DNA from: DHVE2 group archaeon | Lineage (GTDB): Archaea; Thermoplasmatota; Thermoplasmata; Thermoplasmatales; Aciduliprofundaceae | Reading direction: 5' to 3' | DNA: 5,436 nucleotides | Assembly (NCBI GenBank): GCA_015522955.1 | Contig: WALG01000040.1 | Location: 1-5,436, forward strand | Shown: in pieces, positions 1 through 3,988 of the stretch | Position numbering within the stretch: position 1 is the stretch's first letter | Layout of the letters: every line of letters begins with the position of its first letter | The notes under the pieces: model-generated | Told to the model about the DNA's origin: nothing | Seen by the model: the letters and a program-made list of their open reading frames with translations, nothing else | Databases searched by the model: none | Position numbers and translations under genes: made by a program

Positions 1-2
1 AG

Positions 3-848
3 ATAAAGAATGGAAGGCAAATTCACCTTTACATTTCAGAAGAAGTACTTAATCTTATCAATCAATATCGTAGGGATTTAAGCATATCAACCTTTATTGA
101 GGAGGCTGTACTCGCAGTTATAAAGGGCCCAAATCATGTTTTTGAACTTTCGCAAAACCTTCTTTCTGTGCAAGATGAACTCAAGCGTTCGCAGGAGGAG
201 AACGAGAGGCTGCGCAGAGAGAATAAGCGCCTGAAGAAGAAGCTTGCGAGCTTGCAGGCCGAGACTGAGGAAAGCATTGAGAAGGTTTTATTCACGGCGA
301 AGGAGCGCAAGGAGTTGCAGAGGCAGAAGGTTCTGAAGAAAATCACGAGGCAGCTAAGGGCTGCACTGGAGAACACGGAAGAATGGAGGGCCCCTTTGGA
401 AGTTTTGTGCAGAGAGGCAGGGCTGGATTATGACATGGTGAGCAAGATTTTCTGGAAAGAACTAGTTAACACTTATGTTGAGAGCAACGGCATGAGGATG
501 TGGTACGATAAGAGCATTGAAGTCAAGAAGCAAGGAGAAGAGCCATGGCTTTATCTGGATGGGTGGTGGGAAAAGGCACACAGAAAAGAGATAGAGATTG
601 TTGGAGAAATGTTGGAGGAGGGGAGAGCCTGGGAGGATATTGTGAGAGAATACTATCTTAAAACGCAGGGTAGAGAACCCAATAAGGGAGAGATAGGTAA
701 AATGGTATTTGAGTTCTGGAAAAACATAGGAAAGAAAAGATACATAGCAAAATTCCATGAGGGTTGGTACATGGAAAAGGTGGATGGTTCTTACATTCTG
801 CATAGAGAGTTACAATATCAACCCAAAGAGGTGGAGGTCTATGCGTGA
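3..848 (+). CDS. RHH DNA-binding / coiled-coil protein, 5'-truncated by window edge
   Basis: The frame is open from the first bases, so the gene starts before the window and 281 codons are visible. A GTG at 168 is not the real start, because the codons before it encode a convincing ribbon-helix-helix fold: a strand (RQIHLYIS, visible residues 5-12), helix A (13-25), a turn, and helix B (27-41, STFIEEAVLAVIKG). RHH domains dimerise and bind DNA through the strand. Residues about 57-127 are a highly charged E/K/R-rich coiled coil, suggesting oligomerisation. The remainder (about 128-281) is predicted helical with several Trp; two stretches (about 128-160 and 195-240) could be helix-turn-helix-like, but this is weak. 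The gene overlaps the next one. RHH proteins commonly assist relaxases (MobC, NikA type) or act as partition or antitoxin regulators. The role here is inferred from the relaxase-like gene at 1080-1592. Confidence 0.85.
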   Translation: MKNGRQIHLYISEEVLNLINQYRRDLSISTFIEEAVLAVIKGPNHVFELSQNLLSVQDELKRSQEENERLRRENKRLKKKLASLQAETEESIEKVLFTAKERKELQRQKVLKKITRQLRAALENTEEWRAPLEVLCREAGLDYDMVSKIFWKELVNTYVESNGMRMWYDKSIEVKKQGEEPWLYLDGWWEKAHRKEIEIVGEMLEEGRAWEDIVREYYLKTQGREPNKGEIGKMVFEFWKNIGKKRYIAKFHEGWYMEKVDGSYILHRELQYQPKEVEVYA

Positions 849-1077
849 ATTGAAGCGAGGGCAGGTTTTGAGAATAATAGAAAAAACTATGAATCTTATC
901 GATGCCGTAACTGTAAGAGATACAATAAATCTTGAAGAGATCTACAAGATTGCAGAGGCAGTTAAGGGAGAGAAGCTTACAAAGAGGGAGAAACTAAGAA
1001 TCTCTGGGATAGTGAGATATAATTATCCCATTTGTAGAGAGGGAGAAGATAAGAAAATAAAAATTTTAATGATTTGA
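841..1077 (+). CDS. Small helical protein, unknown function, coupled to RHH gene
   Basis: I do not recognise this 78-residue protein. The ATG at 841 is chosen because it sits inside the last codons of the RHH gene (ATGCGTGA overlap), and GAGGTG at 828-833 lies seven bases upstream as a good Shine-Dalgarno site. Longer in-frame starts upstream would run deep inside the RHH gene. The product is basic and mostly helical (RGQVLRIIEKTMNLIDA, then NLEEIYKIAEAVKG), ending in a short hydrophobic strand-like tail (KKIKILMI). A helix-helix-strand order like this could be a small winged-helix DNA-binding domain, but no diagnostic motif is visible. The overlap implies translational coupling, so the protein probably works with the RHH/coiled-coil protein. 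Its stop codon lies two bases from the stop of the convergent relaxase-like gene. Confidence 0.7.
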   Translation: MRELKRGQVLRIIEKTMNLIDAVTVRDTINLEEIYKIAEAVKGEKLTKREKLRISGIVRYNYPICREGEDKKIKILMI

Positions 1078-1094
1078 AGCTATGCATCATTAAA
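1065..1094. terminator. Hairpin shared by two convergent genes (candidate bidirectional terminator)
   Basis: Arms 1065-1073 (TTTAATGAT) and 1086-1094 (ATCATTAAA) are perfectly complementary over nine base pairs around a 12-base loop, and pairing continues outward past one bulge. The stop codons of both convergent genes (1075-1077 on +, 1080-1082 on -) fall within the loop. T-rich stretches follow the hairpin on each strand. Archaeal termination depends mainly on T-runs, so a terminator role is inference. Confidence 0.5.
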
Positions 1095-1592
1095 TTCATA
1101 TTTCTCCGAGTCTTGCAGCTCTTTCCATAACTCATCTATAACCTCTTTCTTTGCCTTCATCTTCTCTTTGAATACCTCTTCCAGAATATCATTGAATTTT
1201 CTTATTTCTGCCATATCCATGAGCAGTTCTTCCGGGTAGGGAGATACCATGGCAATATGGCTGTGTGGATGCTTCGTGTTGTAGTGCAATCCCCACACAT
1301 ACCTTATTCCATAATTGCCTGTCTTCTTTCTCCACTCGTTCATTACCTTTATCGCTAGAAAATGAAACTCTCTCTCCTCGATCTTCTTCTCTGGTGCAAT
1401 GATTAGGTGTCTTATGGCAGGTTGCCCCATCCCACACTCTGAGAATTTTATGAATTCTTTCATATCCTCATCCTTCATAGGTCTGTATCCATGGTACAGC
1501 ACTCTGTAAATTTTGTTTTTATCTAACTCTTTTTCTATGTACTTTGCCACTCTCACCGCAATATTTTTCCCTGTGGAGATTTTAGTTTTCAT
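1080..1592 (-). CDS. Compact MOBP/VirD2-like HUH relaxase (or HUH replication initiator)
   Basis: This 170-residue protein has the ordered motifs of a relaxase N-terminal domain (family related to PF03432). Motif I is the candidate nucleophile Tyr18 in NIAVRVAKYIEKE, which resembles the tyrosine region of MOBP relaxases. A central AIRHLIIAPE segment (59-68) matches the conserved His-strand before the catalytic helix. Motif III is GLHYNTKHPHSHIAM (101-115), with metal-binding candidates His103, His110 and His112. Such enzymes nick one strand at an origin and stay covalently bound through the tyrosine, starting conjugative transfer or rolling-circle replication. Most are far longer, with C-terminal helicase or primase parts; here only about 50 helical residues follow the HUH motif. 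ATG 1592 is preferred over GTG 1607 because GAGGTG (1601-1596) is well spaced for it. The gene lies two bases after a 22-codon ORF. Motifs are seen; function is inferred. Confidence 0.72.
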   Translation of the reverse strand: MKTKISTGKNIAVRVAKYIEKELDKNKIYRVLYHGYRPMKDEDMKEFIKFSECGMGQPAIRHLIIAPEKKIEEREFHFLAIKVMNEWRKKTGNYGIRYVWGLHYNTKHPHSHIAMVSPYPEELLMDMAEIRKFNDILEEVFKEKMKAKKEVIDELWKELQDSEKYEFNDA

Positions 1593-1594
1593 TA

Positions 1595-1663
1595 TCACCT
1601 CACACACCTCCCAAAACTTCTATCAATCCTGATTAGGCATTCCATCTCTTCACAGTCACCCAT
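1595..1663 (-). CDS. 22-codon cysteine-containing micro-ORF upstream of the relaxase-like gene
   Basis: The ATG at 1663 is preceded by GGAGGTGAT (1676-1668), a nine-base match to the archaeal anti-Shine-Dalgarno sequence at good spacing, and by a TATA box at 1705-1698. The ORF encodes 22 residues beginning MGDCEEMEC and ending GRCVR, so it has three cysteines (4, 9, 20). Its TGA stop is two bases before the relaxase-like ATG, and its last codons overlap that gene's Shine-Dalgarno site (1601-1596), which suggests translational coupling. It could be a leader peptide controlling the relaxase or a small metal-binding protein. I do not recognise it. It is the first ORF of the transcript, and its initiation signals are the best in the window. 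Confidence 0.55.
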   Translation of the reverse strand: MGDCEEMECLIRIDRSFGRCVR

Positions 1664-1667
1664 TTTT

Positions 1668-1676
1668 ATCACCTCC
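1668..1676 (-). promoter_or_regulatory. Perfect Shine-Dalgarno site of the micro-ORF/relaxase unit
   Basis: GGAGGTGAT on the minus strand ends four bases before the ATG at 1663, with eight bases between GGAGG and the start. It sits about where transcription should begin from the TATA box at 1705-1698, so the leader would be only about 12-14 bases. Confidence 0.65.
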
Positions 1677-1696
1677 ATAACCTTATCGTTTTTCTC

Positions 1697-1706
1697 CTTT
1701 ATAAAG
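1697..1706 (-). promoter_or_regulatory. TATA box of the micro-ORF/relaxase unit
   Basis: CTTTATAAAG is a canonical archaeal TATA element and a perfect ten-base palindrome. Minus-strand transcription would begin about 26-30 bases downstream, near 1676, directly at the Shine-Dalgarno site. As a palindrome it could in principle also fire on the + strand, but no credible + gene starts at the right distance. Confidence 0.6.
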
Positions 1707-1709
1707 AGA

Positions 1710-1928
1710 TGAAAAAATCAAAATGCAAATTTTTCCTGTGTAAAACTTATTCTCCTTGCAATTCAAGATTACAAACTCCCTATGCGGAGAATACACCCTC
1801 TTCTTAAATAGCTTTAAATCTTCGACTGACATACTCGCCGTGTCCCGACGAGGGAGCATCATGCCCTGATTTCTCATTAAGCATTTCGGCTGCTCCATCC
1901 CCGCTTTGAAAAGCGAACCTTTCTCGCC
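1710..1928. other. Intergenic stretch with a GC-rich, hairpin-bearing segment (1834-1930)
   Basis: No convincing gene is seen here. Positions 1834-1930 are about 56% GC (54 of 97 bases), against roughly 35-42% in the flanking DNA. They contain an imperfect hairpin (1834-1840 with 1846-1852, one mismatch), a GCAT/ATGC palindrome (1856-1864) and CGCTTT-GA-AAAGCG (1902-1915). TTAAATAG/TTTAAATC at 1804-1820 could be a + strand TATA box with a start near 1835-1843. In AT-rich thermophiles a local GC island with stems can mark a structured RNA; a recombination scar or the decayed 5' end of the AbiEii gene are alternatives. A minus-strand frame (1683-1949) is open here but has no ribosome-binding site and no recognisable content. 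Confidence 0.4.
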
Positions 1929-1932
1929 GTGT
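1834..1932 (+). repeat. 10-bp direct repeat CTCGCCGTGT (1834-1843 and 1923-1932)
   Basis: CTCGCCGTGT occurs twice, 89 bases apart, at the edges of the GC-rich segment. The right copy spans the proposed GTG start of the AbiEii-like gene. The inner ends carry no obvious terminal inverted repeats, so a target-site duplication is possible but not supported by a recognisable element between the copies. Confidence 0.5.
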
Positions 1933-2822
1933 TTTCTGTAATTGAGCAATTGGTACTGCGAGAGTTGTACTCTATAAAAGATTTCAAAGATAGGTTTGCA
2001 TTTAAGGGAGGAACAGCGTTAAGTAAATGCTTTCTTAATTACCACAGGTTCAGCGTGGATCTTGATTTTACCTATGCACTTGCCTATAGAGAAATAGAGG
2101 ACAGATATTCGCCCATGAACCAGAAGAAGAAAGCATATGATGCCATGCGGAGATTTGTTGGACACACACTTCAAATAGTGGCTGATAACCTTAAAGATTC
2201 TGGAATTCGGTTTATATACGATCCTTCCAATAAGGAGTGGGTGCACATCAAATACAACAAGATGATTGTCACTTACATATTCAAAATAAAAATTCCAGAT
2301 ATTAAGGATAAAACACTGAAAGTGGAGATGAACTTCACAGATAAACTATATTTCAAACCCGCTATGGTAATTGCCAGAACATATGGAGACATTTCATTGT
2401 ATGACTACAAACCTGTTGAGGTTCTTGCTTACAGTCCTATTGAGATACTTGTGGAAAAGTACAAGACAATGGTTTCAAGAGTTATGTGGAGAGATTATTT
2501 TGATGCCTATTTTCTATATAAAAAATATAGGATAGAACCGTTGCAAGTAAAGGATACAATAGTGAAGAAGCTCACATCCACATCTCTATTCAAATCGGAG
2601 AGAATAAGAGAACATACACTAAGATCAATTGATATGTACTCTTCTGAATTAGTTACACCAGAAGCGATTAGAGAGTACATTGAAAAATACGGAGATTTAA
2701 TCATAGAAAAACTACCTTCAGATTTTGATGACTTTGTTTATATGACTTCCGAGCAGATCCGAAAAATAGGAAAAGAAGTTCAACAATTTACAGAGAAGAG
2801 TGATACGGAACTGGAGATATAA
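1929..2822 (+). CDS. AbiEii-like nucleotidyltransferase toxin, start uncertain
   Basis: This is a DNA polymerase beta-fold nucleotidyltransferase of the AbiEii/AbiGii family (PF08843), the toxin of type IV toxin-antitoxin and abortive-infection systems; characterised relatives transfer nucleotides to tRNA or use GTP. It shows FAFKGGTALSK (23-33) with the Gly27-Gly28-Thr29 nucleotide loop, HRFSVDLDF (39-47) with metal-binding candidates Asp44 and Asp46, and a probable third carboxylate at Glu133 (LKVEMNF). The family's late helical signature also appears (Glu176-Lys177 to RDYFDAY, 188-194). The 297 residues are near family length. GTG 1929 is the first usable start after an in-frame TAA at 1878, but it has neither a Shine-Dalgarno site nor a TATA box at leaderless distance. 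About 16 upstream in-frame codons look family-like, so the true 5' end may be damaged. No AbiEi antitoxin gene is present. The enzymatic core looks intact. Confidence 0.82.
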   Translation: MFSVIEQLVLRELYSIKDFKDRFAFKGGTALSKCFLNYHRFSVDLDFTYALAYREIEDRYSPMNQKKKAYDAMRRFVGHTLQIVADNLKDSGIRFIYDPSNKEWVHIKYNKMIVTYIFKIKIPDIKDKTLKVEMNFTDKLYFKPAMVIARTYGDISLYDYKPVEVLAYSPIEILVEKYKTMVSRVMWRDYFDAYFLYKKYRIEPLQVKDTIVKKLTSTSLFKSERIREHTLRSIDMYSSELVTPEAIREYIEKYGDLIIEKLPSDFDDFVYMTSEQIRKIGKEVQQFTEKSDTELEI

Positions 2823-2847
2823 CTGACCGCACCTCCCGCCGAAGGAG

Positions 2848-2855
2848 TTAAATAC
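2848..2855 (+). promoter_or_regulatory. TATA-like box of the MNT gene (leaderless type)
   Basis: TTAAATAC begins 32 bases before the ATG at 2880, which has no Shine-Dalgarno site before it. This fits a leaderless transcript starting at or next to the start codon. The MNT gene would then be transcribed separately from the AbiEii-like gene, 57 bases upstream. Confidence 0.45.
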
Positions 2856-2879
2856 TATGCTGCAAATGTTTATCACGGT

Positions 2880-3200
2880 ATGGATAAGAAGATAGAGAGA
2901 ATATTAAAGGAACTCAAGCGTTATTTGAATGGAAAATACGGAGATAAGATAAAGAAGGTCATACTCTACGGCTCCTATGCCCGTGGTGAAGCTATCGAGG
3001 ATAGCGATGTGGATGTTCTCGTTGTTGTGAGTGATGATTTAGATCCTAAGGAAGTTCGCAGGTCGCTTGAGCCTTTGATTGGGGAATTCTATGTTAGGGA
3101 TTTGGAAATTGTTACAATATTCCCCGTTAGAGAAAGTGATTTTGGGCATAAACAATCTGATTTTCTGATAAATGTCAGAAGAGAGGGAATAGCCGTATGA
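2880..3200 (+). CDS. MntA-like minimal nucleotidyltransferase antitoxin
   Basis: This 106-residue protein is a minimal nucleotidyltransferase (NTP_transf_2, PF01909). It carries the complete signature GSYARGEAIEDSDVDVLVV (31-49), with the Gly31-Ser32 loop and metal-binding Asp43 and Asp45. The third acidic residue is probably in RDLEIVTIF (73-81). In MntA/HepT pairs this enzyme is the antitoxin and neutralises the HEPN RNase by adding AMP to it. Length and fold are normal for the family. The ATG at 2880 is preferred because a TATA-like box lies at leaderless distance. The TGA stop overlaps the next ATG (ATGA), the usual MNT-HEPN arrangement, but that HEPN gene is truncated here, so the enzyme may have lost its target. 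It lies 57 bases after the AbiEii-like gene, another enzyme of the same fold superfamily. Confidence 0.88.
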   Translation: MDKKIERILKELKRYLNGKYGDKIKKVILYGSYARGEAIEDSDVDVLVVVSDDLDPKEVRRSLEPLIGEFYVRDLEIVTIFPVRESDFGHKQSDFLINVRREGIAV

Positions 3201-3331
3201 ATGAAATTGAAGAATTGATGGAAAAGGCGAGGAGATATCTTAAAGGCGCAGAAAGGGATTTCAATGAGGGAGATTATTTTCTAAGCGTATCCAGAATCTA
3301 TTATGCCATGTTCACGGCAGCACGGACATAG
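3197..3331 (+). pseudogene. Truncated HEPN (HepT-like) toxin fragment
   Basis: An ATG overlapping the MNT stop (ATGA) opens a frame of only 44 residues. It includes KGAERDFNEGDYFLSVSRIY and then YAMFTAAR, matching the first two helices of HEPN domains (PF05168), whose usual pattern is A-x-x-D-x-x-x-G-x-Y followed by YYAMFxAAR. Family members run to about 110-130 residues. The catalytic R-x4-6-H motif and C-terminal helices are absent, and after TAG at 3329 no frame continues with HEPN-like sequence. The RNase toxin is therefore almost certainly inactive. Resemblance to HEPN ends at about 3322, where GC content rises sharply, suggesting a recombination or insertion/deletion junction rather than a point mutation. 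Confidence 0.8.
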
Positions 3332-3420
3332 TCGGCACCTGCTCATCATCCCACTCGGAATACAGCGCTGCAATCCTCGATGCCATTGCGTCCATCCACC
3401 GAAAGTCCTCTAAAACGGAG
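3323..3420. other. GC-rich scar after the truncated HEPN gene
   Basis: About 55% of the bases in 3321-3420 are G or C, against roughly 38% nearby. On the minus strand one frame is open from about 3425 to a TGA at 3312-3314 and reads like protein (DFRWMDAMASRIAALYSEW, then DDEQVPTMSVLP). Its only ATGs are internal (3395, 3386) and its product is unrecognised. It may be a fragment of a foreign gene joined at the breakpoint. Confidence 0.4.
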
Positions 3421-3435
3421 ATACAAAATTATTTA

Positions 3436-3663
3436 TCATTTTAACTTGTTAAATTCATCTACGGTTACTCCCAAATCCTTTATTATCCTTCTCAGCAATC
3501 CTATAGAAATTTCCCTTCCTTTATGCATAGGTATAGTTATCCATCTACCATCGGGATGCCTGTAAACCGCATGACTCCCCTTCTGTCTTATCTTCACAAA
3601 TCCCAATTTTTCGACAATTTTAACTAATTGCTCTGGCTTTATGGGTCTTAGTCTCTGGTTCAT
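3436..3663 (-). CDS. hicA: HicA mRNA interferase toxin
   Basis: This 75-residue protein has the HicA toxin pattern (PF07927), a small double-stranded-RNA-binding-like fold that cleaves mRNA. It starts with LRPIKPEQLVKIVEKLGF, then has the catalytic segment RQKGSHAVYRHPDGR (26-40) with His31 in the GSH motif, a strand TIPMHKGREIS (43-53) and a closing helix LLRRIIKDLGVTVDEF. All expected elements and the catalytic histidine are present, so the toxin looks functional. Its ATG at 3663 lies inside the end of hicB, a 44-base overlap, with GAGGTA (3676-3671) as Shine-Dalgarno site, so toxin translation is coupled to the antitoxin. It ends near the GC-rich scar beside the broken HEPN gene. Confidence 0.92.
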   Translation of the reverse strand: MNQRLRPIKPEQLVKIVEKLGFVKIRQKGSHAVYRHPDGRWITIPMHKGREISIGLLRRIIKDLGVTVDEFNKLK

Positions 3664-3877
3664 TGATTTCTACCTCTTCAATAGCCATTTCTATAGGGAT
3701 TTCTTCACCCATCTCTTTTCTCGCTTCTATGTTCAGTTCTATGACCTCTCTTATATTTTTCATAACCTCCTCGTAAGTTTCTCCTTGGGTATAGCATCCC
3801 TGCAAAGCCGGACAGTGGGCTATGTACATCCCACTTTCATCCCTCTCCACCACTACAGTGTATCTGTATCTTGCCAT
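3620..3877 (-). CDS. hicB: HicB-like antitoxin without a DNA-binding domain
   Basis: This 85-residue protein is a HicB-type antitoxin with a partial RNase H fold. Hallmarks are YTVVVERDESGMYIAHCPAL (6-25), then QGCYTQGETYEEVMKNI (26-42) and an amphipathic helix to about 57. It binds and blocks HicA. The acidic C-terminal tail (EEIPIEMAIEEVEINEPETK) has no helix-turn-helix or ribbon-helix-helix region of the kind longer HicB proteins use to repress their own promoter, so autoregulation, if any, needs another route. The ATG at 3877 is fixed by an in-frame TGA just upstream. TTAAAATAG (3906-3898) lies at leaderless distance, and GGAGAGG (3895-3889) is rather far for a Shine-Dalgarno site. hicB is the first gene of the pair and overlaps hicA. 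Confidence 0.9.
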   Translation of the reverse strand: MARYRYTVVVERDESGMYIAHCPALQGCYTQGETYEEVMKNIREVIELNIEARKEMGEEIPIEMAIEEVEINEPETKTHKARAIS

Positions 3878-3897
3878 ACTTCATCTATCCTCTCCTT

Positions 3898-3906
3898 CTA
3901 TTTTAA
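3898..3906 (-). promoter_or_regulatory. TATA-like box of hicBA
   Basis: TTAAAATAG on the minus strand begins 29 bases before the hicB ATG at 3877, so transcription should start at about the start codon. An alternative AAATAAAATAG lies farther upstream at 3953-3943 and would give a longer leader carrying GGAGAGG (3895-3889). Confidence 0.4.
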
Positions 3907-3930
3907 GGTTTTCTACTGCACCCATAACCA

Positions 3931-3959
3931 CAGGTACAAAACCTATTTTATTTCAGGTA
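3931..3959 (-). repeat. Paired CAGGTA repeats upstream of hicBA
   Basis: CAGGTA occurs at 3931-3936 and 3954-3959, with the inverted core ACCT at 3941-3944 between them, all just upstream of the hicBA TATA-like box. The spacing of 23 bases, about two helical turns, would suit a regulator binding one face of DNA. The repeats are short, so chance is possible. Confidence 0.25.
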
Positions 3960-3969
3960 GTAGAGGCTT

Positions 3970-3988
3970 GAGTTTGCTGCACAAACTC
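3970..3988 (-). terminator. Hairpin directly after the ATPase stop codon
   Basis: GAGTTTG (3970-3976) and CAAACTC (3982-3988) form a perfect seven-base-pair stem with a five-base loop, touching the ATPase TAA (3991-3989). No T-run follows on the minus strand, so it may be an RNA 3'-end stabiliser rather than a terminator. Confidence 0.4.

Noticed and set aside
134..376. 80-codon minus-strand frame opposite the coiled coil
   Set aside because: Ser/Phe/Leu-rich complement of the E/K/R-rich coiled-coil codons, with no ribosome-binding site.
462..803. 113-codon minus-strand frame opposite the RHH gene C-terminus
   Set aside because: Antisense shadow of a gene with clear domains and a coupled downstream gene.
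1189..1437. 82-codon frame overlapping the relaxase-like gene on the same strand
   Set aside because: It is a frame-shifted reading of the relaxase-like gene, whose own frame carries the HUH motif.
1834..1932. Small transposon (MITE) flanked by a 10-bp target duplication
   Set aside because: The sequence between the direct repeats has no terminal inverted repeats, so an inserted element is not supported; only the repeats are reported.
1683..1949. 88-codon minus-strand frame between the relaxase-like and AbiEii-like genes
   Set aside because: It begins at a TTG inside the AbiEii-like gene, has no Shine-Dalgarno site, runs across the relaxase unit's TATA box, and its product has no recognisable pattern. 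An internal ATG at 1832 has only a weak upstream site.
3380..3565. 61-codon + strand frame across the hicA end
   Set aside because: Antisense to hicA, low-complexity start, no initiation signals.
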